From contig JAJYYE010000010.1 in assembly GCA_021801265.1 (NCBI GenBank), positions 124,001 to 188,000 on the forward strand: 64,000 nucleotides of DNA, in the 5' to 3' direction. Positions 46,639 through 55,651 of this stretch are shown one piece after another. The translations under genes and the position numbers were made by a program. Numbering within the stretch: the stretch's first letter is position 1; each line of letters begins with the position of its first letter. The notes under the pieces are model-generated. The model had not been told where the DNA came from, ran no database searches, and worked only from the letters and a program-made list of their open reading frames with translations. Origin of the DNA: Pseudomonadota bacterium (lineage in GTDB: Bacteria; Pseudomonadota; Gammaproteobacteria; Halothiobacillales; Halothiobacillaceae).

Positions 46639-47820
46639 TCAGCGTGCCTCTGTATTCGGCATATGCAAGGGATTTTGCTCAGCCCGTTCTGTCGCCGAAT
46701 TTTTGATCAACACCGTGTTCTGGCAGATTTGTTCCACGGCGGCCATCGGCAAATCTCCAATCACCGTGAGACGCACAGGACCCACTTGGCGCACGGCGAT
46801 ATTCATCCCATATTTTGCAGCCTCGGGATCAAGCGCCTTGGGTTCGGGCATTTTTTCGATGAATACGGAAGCCGTGGATAACCCATCAGAAACGACCATA
46901 TGTTCGAAGGGATGGTGCGTCACAGGATTTTGACGCCAGACTCGACTTTGAATCGTGTAACCGGGTAAATCGGGGGAAACGACCCAACCCTCATCGGCTG
47001 CAAGCGGTTTGGGCGGCATTGAAGGGGGTTGCTCAACCACATTAAAGCCGGGGGGAATCGATTGTGGCGATCCCAGCGGAATTTCCGGCCATTCGGGTGA
47101 ATCGCTGGCCGTAGCAGATGCGGTCCGTGGCTCTATTGCGGTAAAAAAATCATGCTCGATGGGCAAGCCCTGTTCGTTGTACATCGACATCCGCAATAAC
47201 AAATGCGACTGATCAGCGACACAGAGCTTGTAGCCGTACCGCAACCCATCTCTCGGCACCAACCCCACGAGATGGCAAGAGAAACCCGCCACTCGGGAAC
47301 TGCCCAGACTGACAATCTGATAATTGGCGGTCAGTTCAGCCGGATGCGCAAAACGCTCACCAGAAAGCCGGGAGCGCACACTGGGAAAATCACCAAATAC
47401 GACTTCTTTGCGCAGCGGCCATTGGCACTCACACGAATCCCCGTGACGAACCACGCTATGCGGATCGCCATTGAGGGTTTCCAATTGCTCTTGCTCACCC
47501 TTTGGGGTGAAGCGATGCAGCAAGCGCGTGGTATCAACTTGATCACCCCGAACATGCACATAGGTGCCGGCATAATCGGTTTGACGCATGGCCTGCGTCA
47601 TTTGGGCAAGCCAATCCATCACCGTTTCAAGGGATGGCTCGCCCTGCGCTTGAGGGTCTGAAACCTGCAGCAGATGCACCGAAAAAGTATTAAATTGCCA
47701 GGAATCTGCTTGAGCATTACCCACGGTTGCCAGCAAGCTAACCGCCAGCAAGCCCACCTTCAATAAACTCATATTCAATACACCCTGGCTCCATACCCCA
47801 AAGAAGCTGACGCGCGTCAT
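46639..47820 (-). CDS. rseB: Sigma-E factor regulatory protein RseB (MucB)
   Basis: 393 residues. The signal peptide is MSLLKVGLLAVSLLATVGNAQA, beginning at residue 17. Because CGGAG sits six bases before the ATG at 47820, the longer form may be translated, giving an extended N-region. The MucB/RseB domain has the lipid-binding N-terminal part (YAGTYVHVRGDQ, about residue 80) and the C-terminal anti-sigma-contact domain. RseB protects RseA from DegS cleavage and is released by LPS intermediates. It starts three bases after the rseA stop. Confidence 0.93.
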   Translation of the reverse strand: MTRVSFFGVWSQGVLNMSLLKVGLLAVSLLATVGNAQADSWQFNTFSVHLLQVSDPQAQGEPSLETVMDWLAQMTQAMRQTDYAGTYVHVRGDQVDTTRLLHRFTPKGEQEQLETLNGDPHSVVRHGDSCECQWPLRKEVVFGDFPSVRSRLSGERFAHPAELTANYQIVSLGSSRVAGFSCHLVGLVPRDGLRYGYKLCVADQSHLLLRMSMYNEQGLPIEHDFFTAIEPRTASATASDSPEWPEIPLGSPQSIPPGFNVVEQPPSMPPKPLAADEGWVVSPDLPGYTIQSRVWRQNPVTHHPFEHMVVSDGLSTASVFIEKMPEPKALDPEAAKYGMNIAVRQVGPVRLTVIGDLPMAAVEQICQNTVLIKNSATERAEQNPLHMPNTEAR

Positions 47821-47823
47821 TCA

Positions 47824-48504
47824 TTACTCCGGTTGAAAACTAATCATGCGCAAAGAGGGCATCACCTCGGATAAATCCGGCGATACTGATTCAAAATGCG
47901 TCATCAAATAAGGATCCATGGGGGTTTTTTGCGCCGGTGTTTGCGCCCAAACGGGCAAGACGGTAGACGGTGTCACCCGGGCAACGACAGGCAATGCGCT
48001 GGCGCCCGCTGCCAAGGAATGACTGAAGGTGGTTGATGAATTTTGCGCTTGCTGCACGACAGGCCCATTGGGGGCGATGTCAGAGGATTGCTGCGGCAGC
48101 ATCCATATCCCCACGCCCACCAGCCCCGCCACAAAAGAAGCCGCGATTGCCCCCCGCCATACATTCATGGCGCGCCGTACCCGCGATTGCGGAAACACCA
48201 GCACGCCATGATTCGTCGAGGTTGCGGCCAGATCGTGAGCCAACGGATTCGCATCGCTCGCACTCGTGGCAAGACGAGACGAGATCAAGATGGAAATATC
48301 CCGTTTATCCAAATGCTCTTGCCGCAAGGCAGCGCCAATTAAGGAATAGCACCGTAAACTCTGCCGCGCATCCGAGGTGGTGATCGATAACAGGTGATCG
48401 ATTCGCTGTGCTTGATGCGCGACACATTCATCATCCCACCACGCCGAAAGCGCCTCTTCTGCCGGCATGGTCATGGGGGTGTGGGCGTTGTGTTGGGTAG
48501 TCAT
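47824..48504 (-). CDS. rseA: Anti-sigma-E factor RseA (MucA)
   Basis: 226 residues from the ATG at 48502-48504. The frame extends 39 codons upstream into rpoE, without family sequence. The N-terminal cytoplasmic anti-sigma domain is ALSAWWDDECVAHQAQRIDHLL (split as ALSAWWDDE and following), about residues 16-90. A single TM helix (about 127-147) is followed by a periplasmic tail. The C-terminal tail lacks the canonical DegS/RseP cleavage features that I could recognise with certainty. It sits between rpoE and rseB as expected. Confidence 0.9.
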   Translation of the reverse strand: MTTQHNAHTPMTMPAEEALSAWWDDECVAHQAQRIDHLLSITTSDARQSLRCYSLIGAALRQEHLDKRDISILISSRLATSASDANPLAHDLAATSTNHGVLVFPQSRVRRAMNVWRGAIAASFVAGLVGVGIWMLPQQSSDIAPNGPVVQQAQNSSTTFSHSLAAGASALPVVARVTPSTVLPVWAQTPAQKTPMDPYLMTHFESVSPDLSEVMPSLRMISFQPE

Positions 48505-48547
48505 AGGGTTCCCCTTGAAATGAATCAGGTTCAAGCGCAAGTTTGCA

Positions 48548-49183
48548 TCAATCCAATAACGGTTTAATTCGTTCTTCGACCGCTTCCCGCGCCCGAAAAA
48601 TTCGTGATCGCACCGTGCCAATCGGGCAGTTCATCACCACGGCAATTTCCTCGTAGCTCAAACCTTCCATTTCCCGCAGTGTTAACGCCGTGCGCAAATC
48701 TTCAGGCAGCGCCTTAATCGCTACGCGAATCGCTTGCTCGAGTTCCTGCGATGCCGCCATATCCTCTGGGGTTGCATGATCTCGCAAGGCCTCTGGCTCG
48801 GGTAATGGCTCGTCTGACTCATCCCCACCGCCAGAGTTCAGTGAAACGGAATATCCTTCACGCGCGGTGGCCACCAGCTGGTTTTTCGCTGTATTCACGG
48901 CGATGCGATACAACCAGGTGTAAAACGCGCTTTCGCCCCGAAAATTGGCTAAGGCACGATAGGCTTTGATAAATGCTTCCTGAGCCAAATCAAAGGCTTG
49001 ATCAGGATCACGCACAAAGCGCCCCACCAAACGCAGCACACGATGCTGATATTTGAGCACGAGTAAATCGAACGCGCGCCGGTCACCCTGCTGTGCACGC
49101 AACACCAGTTGTTGATCGGCGGGTTGATCTTTCGATTGATCGGTTGATCGCATAGTGACCGATGGGGTCGTTTCAGTGGCCAT
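48548..49183 (-). CDS. rpoE: RNA polymerase sigma-E factor (RpoE/AlgU)
   Basis: 211 residues, ECF sigma factor. Region 2 is FDLLVLKYQHRVLRLVGRFV with AFIKAYRALANFRGES (2.3/2.4), and region 4 is LREMEGLSYEEIAVVMNCP plus GTVRSRIFRAREAVEE. It is about 20 residues longer than E. coli RpoE, through a polar N-terminal extension. It governs the envelope stress regulon; the downstream rseA-rseB-rseC-degQ genes are its regulators and effector. It diverges from nadB across 364 bp. Confidence 0.97.
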   Translation of the reverse strand: MATETTPSVTMRSTDQSKDQPADQQLVLRAQQGDRRAFDLLVLKYQHRVLRLVGRFVRDPDQAFDLAQEAFIKAYRALANFRGESAFYTWLYRIAVNTAKNQLVATAREGYSVSLNSGGGDESDEPLPEPEALRDHATPEDMAASQELEQAIRVAIKALPEDLRTALTLREMEGLSYEEIAVVMNCPIGTVRSRIFRAREAVEERIKPLLD

Positions 49184-49547
49184 AAAGCCTCATGCACTGC
49201 AGCCTTTCGGCGGGTTCAAACAAAAAACTTTATTGCATATCGACACATTCATAAAACGTGGCATGCCGCTCAGCGTATTTCTGGGTCTTCGCCAGATTGA
49301 CCCACCCTATCCCAATCGTCGCGGTGCCTCTGCCGCAATGACGCGAGCGGGTTCGGGCCAGATTTTGCCGATTTTAACGGTTAATAGCCATGGCTATTAA
49401 CCAAAAAGCAACAAAATTAAGTCCGGCGGTCTGCCGGGCAGACAGTTTGGCGCCGATTTGTTTAAGTCCGGCAGACGCCTCGGCAAGCGCGCTAGTATAC
49501 TCCGGCCATGCCTTGTCAATCGCAACCCTATTGAAACCTCATTCAAC
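49184..49547. promoter_or_regulatory. Divergent rpoE-nadB intergenic region with a 24-bp perfect palindrome
   Basis: No gene is seen. At 49379-49402 the arm GGTTAATAGCCA is followed immediately by its exact reverse complement, and then by AAAAAG. A hairpin GTCTGCC-G-GGCAGAC lies at about 49430-49444, and two AAGTCCGGC repeats (49419 and 49461) flank it; a third copy is near 32826. I found no convincing sigma-E promoter. The palindrome could be an operator for nadB or rpoE, or a structural element. Confidence 0.4.
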
Positions 49548-51218
49548 ATGCCGCACAGCTCATTAAATTCCCCTATTGATGTTCTCATCATTGGCTCAGG
49601 TGCCGCAGGGCTCAGCGCAGCCTTGCGCCTACCTTCGTATTTAACTGTTTTGCTGCTCAGCAAAAGTTCGATCAATGCCGGCAGCACGCCCTGGGCTCAA
49701 GGCGGCATTGCCGCAGCGCTGGGGGGGATCGACGATATTGAGCAGCATATTCAGGATACCTGCCGCGCAGGCAATGAATTACCCGATGTGGCGGTGGTAC
49801 GGCGCGTGGTGGAAGCGGGCGCTGAACAAATTGATTGGCTGCTTGCATTGGGTATGCCTTTTTCAAGTGAATCGACCCATCTGCATCTCACCCGCGAAGG
49901 CGGCCACGGCGCACGGCGCATTGCCCATGCAGCGGATCACACCGGCCGCACCCTGATGGAAACACTGCTCGACACGGTGCATGCGCGCACGAATATTACG
50001 GTGCGCGAACATCAACTGGCGGTCGATCTCATTACCACGCACCGCCTCGGGCACATCGATCAACCCAACCGATGCTTGGGCGCTTATGTGCTCGATCTTC
50101 AATCGGACCGCGTCAATGCCCTGCGCGCGCAGCACGTCATTCTTGCCACCGGCGGTGCGGCCAAGGCGTATCTGTACACCACGAATCCCGATGGCTCAAC
50201 GGGCGATGGCATTGCCATGGGTTGGCGGGCGGGCTGCCGGGTGGCCAACATGGAATTCATGCAGTTTCATCCCACCTGCCTGTTTGAGCCACGGGCCAAA
50301 TCCTTTTTGATTAGCGAGGCCGTGCGCGGTGAGGGGGGCGTGTTGCTACTCCCCGATGGCACGCGGTTTATGCCGAATTACCATCCCGATGCCGAACTCG
50401 CCCCCCGTGATGTCGTCGCCCGCGCGATTGATTCGGAGATAAAGCGCCTCGGTATTGATTGTGTGTATCTCGATATCAGCTTCAAAGGCCGTGCGTTTAT
50501 CGAAGAACACTTCCCGATGATTCATCAGCGTTGCCTGCAATACGGCTACGATATGACCACCCAACCCCTGCCGGTGGTGCCTGCGGCGCATTACACCTGC
50601 GGTGGCATTGTGGTTGATGAGCACGGTCACACCGATATTGCCGGGTTGTATGCCATCGGCGAAACCAGCCACACCGGCCTGCATGGCGCCAATCGCCTGG
50701 CCAGCAATTCGTTGCTTGAATGCCTGGTCTACGGCGAGGCCGCAGCCAGGCATATCGCCGAACGCCACGACCTGGCCCATAGCCGGAATCCCCCCATTCC
50801 CGCCGTTCCGGATTGGGACGATAGCCAGGTCACCGATGCCGATGAGGCCGTCATCGTTACCCACAACTGGGATGAGCTGCGCCGCGCCATGTGGGATTAC
50901 GTCGGTATTGTACGCACCACCAAACGTCTGCAACGCGCCGAACACCGCATCGCCCTATTGCGCCGCGAAATTCAGGATTACTATGCCCATTTCCGGGTGA
51001 GCAACAACCTCATCGAACTGCGCAATTTGGTGGATGTCGCCGACCTGATTGTGCGCTCGGCACTCTCCCGCCATGAAAGCCGGGGGCTGCACTTCACCCG
51101 TGATTATCCGGAGAGCCTTCCCGCCCTGGCGCATGCCAATACGCTTTGCTCGCCAAGCAACGTGGGGCACAAACTCTGTGAAACGCCCATCCCCGCTTCC
51201 TCTGAACCATCCGGATAA
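49548..51218 (+). CDS. nadB: L-aspartate oxidase
   Basis: 556 residues from the ATG at 49548. The FAD-binding motif is IIGSGAAGLSAALRLP (about residues 13-28). The active-site region TCGGIVVDEHGHTDI and HGANRLASNSLLECL identify NadB within the succinate dehydrogenase/fumarate reductase flavoprotein family. It makes iminoaspartate for NAD synthesis. It diverges from rpoE, as in many gammaproteobacteria, where the two share an intergenic region. Confidence 0.97.
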   Translation: MPHSSLNSPIDVLIIGSGAAGLSAALRLPSYLTVLLLSKSSINAGSTPWAQGGIAAALGGIDDIEQHIQDTCRAGNELPDVAVVRRVVEAGAEQIDWLLALGMPFSSESTHLHLTREGGHGARRIAHAADHTGRTLMETLLDTVHARTNITVREHQLAVDLITTHRLGHIDQPNRCLGAYVLDLQSDRVNALRAQHVILATGGAAKAYLYTTNPDGSTGDGIAMGWRAGCRVANMEFMQFHPTCLFEPRAKSFLISEAVRGEGGVLLLPDGTRFMPNYHPDAELAPRDVVARAIDSEIKRLGIDCVYLDISFKGRAFIEEHFPMIHQRCLQYGYDMTTQPLPVVPAAHYTCGGIVVDEHGHTDIAGLYAIGETSHTGLHGANRLASNSLLECLVYGEAAARHIAERHDLAHSRNPPIPAVPDWDDSQVTDADEAVIVTHNWDELRRAMWDYVGIVRTTKRLQRAEHRIALLRREIQDYYAHFRVSNNLIELRNLVDVADLIVRSALSRHESRGLHFTRDYPESLPALAHANTLCSPSNVGHKLCETPIPASSEPSG

Positions 51219-51273
51219 ACGCCCTAAATAAAACTTATTAAAATAATTAGATCATGTAATTAACTTGTAAGCA

Positions 51274-51291
51274 TATAGAAATATATGACAG
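51274..51291. promoter_or_regulatory. Half Pho-box-like site upstream of the phosphoesterase
   Basis: On the reverse strand CTGTCATATAT at 51281-51291 matches the first half and spacer of the Pho box (CTGTCATAWAW), while the second half is degenerate. It is 64 bp before the start of a phosphatase-type lipoprotein. It is a weak match in reverse orientation; PhoB control is a guess. Confidence 0.25.
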
Positions 51292-51354
51292 TCAATATGC
51301 GCCCTGCATCGGAACCAACCAAACTTTCAATCCATGAATTTCAGGGGCATCATT

Positions 51355-53100
51355 ATGTTACGCAAAACTGCCGTCGCTGTTTCAGCGGCCTTATTCACCT
51401 TGTCTTTGGCGGCCTGCAATAGCAGCAGCGCCCCCACGGCAAGTACCACAACCCCCGTAGCACCCGCCGTCTTAGGCTCGACCGTCGGTATCACCGCCAC
51501 TGCAAATAACTTAACGACTGCCACGCCAATCAAGCATGTGGTCATCATCTATAACGAAAACGTCTCATTCGATCATTATTTCGCCACCTATCCCAATGCG
51601 ACCAATCCCACGGGCGAACCCCTGTTCCAAGCCGCCGCTGGCACACCCAATATCAATGGCTTAACCCCTGCCCTGCTGAGCAACAACGGTAACTACACCA
51701 ACACAGCCAATGGCACCGATGCGGCCAATCCCTACCGTTTGGATCGCAGCCAAGCCGCCACCGCTGATCAAAACCACGCGTACACCGCCGAAGAATTCGC
51801 CTACGATAATGGCCTGGCCGATTTATTCCCGCTGTACACCGGTAAAGGCACCCCCGGCGGCGCGCTTCAATTTGGCACCAAAGGCCAGGTGATGGGTTAT
51901 TACGATGGCAATACCGTCACCGCGCTGTGGAATTACGCGCAAAATTTCGCCATGAGCGATGCCGCCTATACCGATACCTACGGCCCATCGACCCCCGGCG
52001 CGCTCGAAGTCGTGGCCGGGCAAACCAATGGCATGCAGATTGTTAAAACCAGCAAAAATCCCTTCACCACAGCCACTTACTCGTATTACATCAATGACGG
52101 TATCGGTGGCTACACCATGATTAACGATGTAGACCCTGCCTATGACACCTGCTCCAGCACCACCGATCAAGTGATGATGACCGGCAAAAATATCGGTGAT
52201 TTACTCAATACGGCCAATATTACCTGGGGCGGGTTTATGGGCGGGTTTAATCTGCAAACCGTGAATACCAATGGCACCACCGGCTGCAAACGCAGCACGC
52301 TGTCAACGGTGGTCGGCGGCGCGCCGATGGGCGATTACATCCAGCACCACAACTGGTTCCAGTATTACGCCTCCACGGCCAACCCCACGCACGCACGCCC
52401 AAGTTCAGTAACAGCGATTGGTTATTCCTACCAAGCAGATGGCAAAACCAAAGACCCGGCCAATCATGAATATGGCGCTCAAGATTTTATCGCTGCAGTG
52501 AAAGCCGGAAATTACCCTGCCGTGTCCTACGTCAAAGCGCCTGCCTTCCAGGATGGCCATGCCGGTTATTCTGATCCGTTAGATGAGCAGGAATTCACCA
52601 GCAAAATCATCAACTTCCTACAACAGCAGCCCGATTGGAAAAACACGGCGGTCATCGTGTCCTGGGATGACTCCGATGGTTGGTACGATCATGCCTATGC
52701 CAACCCGACCAATCCCTCGTTCGATGCCCAAGCCGATCAGCTCAATGGTGCGGGCAAATGCGGTACCGGCACCCCGCTTAATGGCGTTAATGGCAAGCCG
52801 GTAAACGGTCGTTGCGGCCCGGGCACACGTATTCCATTCTTGGTGATTTCACCGTATGCCAAGAAAAATTACGTGAGCCACACCGCAATTTCTCAGGCCT
52901 CGGTCGTTAAATTCATTGAAGACAACTGGCTGGGCGGCGCCCGCTTGGGCGGCGGTTCGTTCGATGCCAGCGCAGGCTCGATAATGGATATGTTCAACTT
53001 CACCAATGGCGGCAGCACGCCTGCGGTTTATCTCGATTCAACCACCGGCACGGTCATTCAAAACGCGCCCACCATCACCACGGCCAGCTTCAAAAACTAA
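51355..53100 (+). CDS. Phosphoesterase-family lipoprotein (acid phosphatase/phospholipase C superfamily)
   Basis: 581 residues from ATG at 51355, with AGGGG upstream. The signal ends in the lipobox SLAAC, and a Ser/Thr-rich tether follows. The alkaline-phosphatase-superfamily core carries VVIIYNENVSFDHYFATYP (about residues 63-81, nucleophile region) and VIVSWDDSDGWYDHAY (metal site, about 433-448), with late motifs GTRIPFLVISPYAK and HTAISQASVVKFIE. Bacterial relatives include AcpA-type acid phosphatases and non-specific phospholipases C. It stands before a di-haem peroxidase gene and ends at a strong terminator. Confidence 0.88.
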   Translation: MLRKTAVAVSAALFTLSLAACNSSSAPTASTTTPVAPAVLGSTVGITATANNLTTATPIKHVVIIYNENVSFDHYFATYPNATNPTGEPLFQAAAGTPNINGLTPALLSNNGNYTNTANGTDAANPYRLDRSQAATADQNHAYTAEEFAYDNGLADLFPLYTGKGTPGGALQFGTKGQVMGYYDGNTVTALWNYAQNFAMSDAAYTDTYGPSTPGALEVVAGQTNGMQIVKTSKNPFTTATYSYYINDGIGGYTMINDVDPAYDTCSSTTDQVMMTGKNIGDLLNTANITWGGFMGGFNLQTVNTNGTTGCKRSTLSTVVGGAPMGDYIQHHNWFQYYASTANPTHARPSSVTAIGYSYQADGKTKDPANHEYGAQDFIAAVKAGNYPAVSYVKAPAFQDGHAGYSDPLDEQEFTSKIINFLQQQPDWKNTAVIVSWDDSDGWYDHAYANPTNPSFDAQADQLNGAGKCGTGTPLNGVNGKPVNGRCGPGTRIPFLVISPYAKKNYVSHTAISQASVVKFIEDNWLGGARLGGGSFDASAGSIMDMFNFTNGGSTPAVYLDSTTGTVIQNAPTITTASFKN

Positions 53101-53135
53101 GCCCATCGCTTGGAGTGATTGACGTTAATTCGATA

Positions 53136-53165
53136 AAACCCGAGATACTTCCCTCGGGTTTTTTT
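53136..53165 (+). terminator. Rho-independent terminator after the phosphoesterase gene
   Basis: AAACCCGAG and CTCGGGTTT enclose ATACTTCC, followed by a T run to 53165. It ends the phosphoesterase transcript 35 bp after the stop, so the peroxidase gene downstream probably has its own start of transcription or depends on readthrough. A reading frame that extends the peroxidase gene upstream crosses this terminator and is unlikely to be translated. Confidence 0.92.
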
Positions 53166-53198
53166 AAATCAAATGGTTTGAATCCAGTGAAAAACACA

Positions 53199-54599
53199 AT
53201 GCAAAAATCACCTCGCATCACGATAGGCATGGTCATCGGTTGTACCGCTGCTATCGGCTTAAGTGCTTATGCACTAGCCGCCTCGCCTATCCCGATGCAG
53301 CTATGGCTCATCCATCCGCTGGATAGCTTGAAATTGGCACAAGGTGACAACCCGCATCCGGTCAAGCTCATCACGCCGGTCATTGCGCCGTTATCAGCCA
53401 TGGCAGAACTCGGCAAAACGTTGTTTTACGATCCTTCATTGTCCGGTTCTGGCAAAGAATCTTGTGCCTCGTGCCACGACCCCCACAACGCCTACGGCCC
53501 CCCAGTGGGCAGTGGCCCCGTCATGCTCGGTGGCCCCACGGGGCATAGCGCAGGGTTTCGTGCGGTGCCATCGCTACGTTATTTATATCGGCAACCCCCA
53601 TTTACCATCGCACCCGACCCTACGGGCGATAATGATACGGTCGTTACCTTAAGCCAGCAGGCTGCCCAAGCCGCCGATTCCCCGCGCGTCCCAAAAAGCG
53701 TGAATAACACGCACACATCCGCCGCCAACCTTGTACCGCACGGGGGGTTGTTTTGGGATGGCCGTGTCAACACCTTGCAACAACAAGCCGATGGCCCCTT
53801 GTTTAATCCCGTGGAAATGGATGCAGGCACCCCCGCACGCGTCGCAACGATTTTAGAACTTGGCCCACACGCCACCCTATTGCGGCAATTGTTCGGCCAA
53901 TCGGTGTTTGATAACCCCAACCACACGGTATCTGAAGCGATGTTCGCCATCGCCCGTTATCAAATCGAAGACCCTGGTTTTCACCCGTTTTCGAGTAAAT
54001 ACGATGCCTGGCTTGTGGGCAAGGCGCGCTTCACGCCCGCCGAGTTACGCGGCTATTTATTGTTTAACGACCCGAACAAAGGTAACTGTGCCGCCTGCCA
54101 TTTATCGCAACCCACCAGAGACCATTTGCCGCCACAATTTACCGACGCCCAATATGAAGCGCTCGGCGTACCGCGCAACCCCAACATTCCCGCCAACGGC
54201 GACCCCCATTTTTTTGATATGGGCATTTGCGGCCCCTTCCGCACCGACATGAGCAAACAAACCCAATATTGCGGCCTATTCCTTACCCCCAGCTTGCGCA
54301 ATGCCGCCACTCGACACGCGTTCTTTCATAACGGTGTATTCCATGATTTAACCCAAGTCATGGATTGGTATGTGAATCGCGATTTGCACCCAGAGCGGTT
54401 TTACCCCAAGGATGCCGCAGGCACGGTGATTAAATACAACGATATTCCGGCTGAATATCGCAAAAACGTCGATACCTTCGATGCACCTTTTAATCGCCAC
54501 CCAGGCGATGCGCCCGCCCTCACCCAGGCGGAACAAGCCGACATAATTACCTTCATCAAAACACTCACCGATGCCGATGCCAAAAATCAGCCGGATTAA
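53199..54599 (+). CDS. Di-haem cytochrome c peroxidase/MauG-family protein
   Basis: 466 residues. A signal anchor (about residues 8-29) precedes two c-type haem motifs, CASCH (about 89-93) and CAACH (about 297-301), in the arrangement of the bacterial CCP/MauG family. Conserved elements are GLFWDGRVNTLQQQADGP (the region between haems) and TPSLRNAATRHAFFHNG near the second haem. It is longer than CcpA (about 320-360) through an N-terminal extension and a loop at about 125-175. It is periplasmic; donor and substrate are unknown. The start at 53199 is preferred over 53115 because the terminator at 53136-53165 lies between. Confidence 0.88.
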   Translation: MQKSPRITIGMVIGCTAAIGLSAYALAASPIPMQLWLIHPLDSLKLAQGDNPHPVKLITPVIAPLSAMAELGKTLFYDPSLSGSGKESCASCHDPHNAYGPPVGSGPVMLGGPTGHSAGFRAVPSLRYLYRQPPFTIAPDPTGDNDTVVTLSQQAAQAADSPRVPKSVNNTHTSAANLVPHGGLFWDGRVNTLQQQADGPLFNPVEMDAGTPARVATILELGPHATLLRQLFGQSVFDNPNHTVSEAMFAIARYQIEDPGFHPFSSKYDAWLVGKARFTPAELRGYLLFNDPNKGNCAACHLSQPTRDHLPPQFTDAQYEALGVPRNPNIPANGDPHFFDMGICGPFRTDMSKQTQYCGLFLTPSLRNAATRHAFFHNGVFHDLTQVMDWYVNRDLHPERFYPKDAAGTVIKYNDIPAEYRKNVDTFDAPFNRHPGDAPALTQAEQADIITFIKTLTDADAKNQPD

Positions 54600-54648
54600 T
54601 CAACCGGCCGTGGGCACATGAGAATAACCCGAAATTACGCACAAACAC

Positions 54649-54677
54649 TTGCACTGATCCGCATCACGGCCTAGGAT
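54649..54677 (+). promoter_or_regulatory. Sigma-70 promoter of the 6S RNA
   Basis: TTGCAC (54649-54654) and TAGGAT (54672-54677) with a 17-bp spacer. The predicted start is 7-8 bp downstream, coinciding with the 5' strand of the closing helix of the 6S RNA at 54685. Confidence 0.7.
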
Positions 54678-54684
54678 TAACCCA

Positions 54685-54867
54685 GTCTTCTCGGACGTGC
54701 GTCAGGTTGCTCTCAATCCCTTGAGCCTTAATCTGCGACTATGGGGGGTGCATCAAATGGGTCGTGTGCATGTCCGCCTCGTCGGAAAGCCTTACACCCA
54801 TTGCGCGCCGCCCAGCTTGAACCCTCGGTTCAAGGTCGAAGAGCCGCCAACGGCGTTTGGGAAGACG
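54685..54867 (+). ncRNA. ssrS: 6S RNA
   Basis: Closing-stem halves are GTCTTCTC at 54685-54692 and GGGAAGAC at 54859-54866, extended by GGACGT against GCGTTT. Internal landmarks match known gammaproteobacterial 6S: CCCTTGAGCC, CGTCGGAAAGCCTTA and the GAACC-CTCGGTTCAAGG hairpin. Size is about 182 nt (E. coli 184). It is followed within 20 bp by ygfA, the conserved ssrS-ygfA arrangement. 6S RNA sequesters the sigma-70 holoenzyme in stationary phase. Ends are approximate. Confidence 0.93.
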
Positions 54868-54886
54868 CTCCACACATCACACACTC

Positions 54887-55579
54887 ATGAACATTCCACT
54901 CAACAAAACCCAACTTCGCCGCCAACTTCGGCAAGCCAGAAATGCGCTTCAGGGTTTCACCCGTTACCTGCAACAACGACGTATTCAGCGTTTTCTGACA
55001 GCCATGCCCGCCTTGCGCCTTGCACGTCGTATCGGTGCTTATATGCCGTTTGATGGTGAACCTGACCTATTACTTTTTTTACAGCAACACCAAGTCAAAA
55101 TCTGGCTGCCGATTATCCGCCACAATTTGCATCTGGACTTTCGCCCCACGTTCAATCTCACCCATCCCTCCCGGCTACCCGCTCAAGCGCATCGCAATCG
55201 GTTCGGTATTTTGGAATCCCAACACCAACCCACCGTCCGTGCCGCTCAACTGGATGCGATATTTATTCCCCTGGTAGGGTTTGATCGCTTGGGCAATCGC
55301 TTGGGCATGGGCGCAGGTTTTTATGACCGCAGCCTCGCCGGTTTACGCTATCCCAAACCGCTACTCATTGGTATTGCGTTTAGTTGTCAAGAAGTTGAAC
55401 AGCTACCCGCGGATCCTTGGGATATTCCCTTGGATTACATCGTAACCAATCGTGAAATCGTCAAAACCAATCGTCAGGGCACTTCCATACATTCGATCAA
55501 GGCGACCAGCATTCTGACAGGGGCAAGGCAAAATGAGGCGGAACAGCGGAGTTTACACCGCGTCAATGAGCATTTTTAG
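54887..55579 (+). CDS. ygfA: 5-formyltetrahydrofolate cyclo-ligase
   Basis: 230 residues from ATG at 54887. The N-terminal NKTQLRRQLRQARNAL and the C-terminal ATP/folate site LVGFDRLGNRLGMGAGFYDRS (about residues 137-157, Gly-rich GMGAGFYDR) are diagnostic. It converts 5-formyl-THF to 5,10-methenyl-THF. About 35 residues follow the usual end (DYIVTNREIV), rich in R, Q and E, perhaps a fused tail. It lies just after 6S RNA and is processed from the same transcript in E. coli. Confidence 0.93.
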   Translation: MNIPLNKTQLRRQLRQARNALQGFTRYLQQRRIQRFLTAMPALRLARRIGAYMPFDGEPDLLLFLQQHQVKIWLPIIRHNLHLDFRPTFNLTHPSRLPAQAHRNRFGILESQHQPTVRAAQLDAIFIPLVGFDRLGNRLGMGAGFYDRSLAGLRYPKPLLIGIAFSCQEVEQLPADPWDIPLDYIVTNREIVKTNRQGTSIHSIKATSILTGARQNEAEQRSLHRVNEHF

Positions 55580-55651
55580 CCTTGTTTCAACGCAGCAAGC
55601 GCGTCTTCAGCGGATTTATGGAAGTCCCCGTTATTTAATCAGGAGTAAACA

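Noticed and set aside
49184-49260. Sigma-E autoregulatory promoter upstream of rpoE
   Set aside because: No GAACTT/TCTGA pair with proper spacing could be found in the region by eye.
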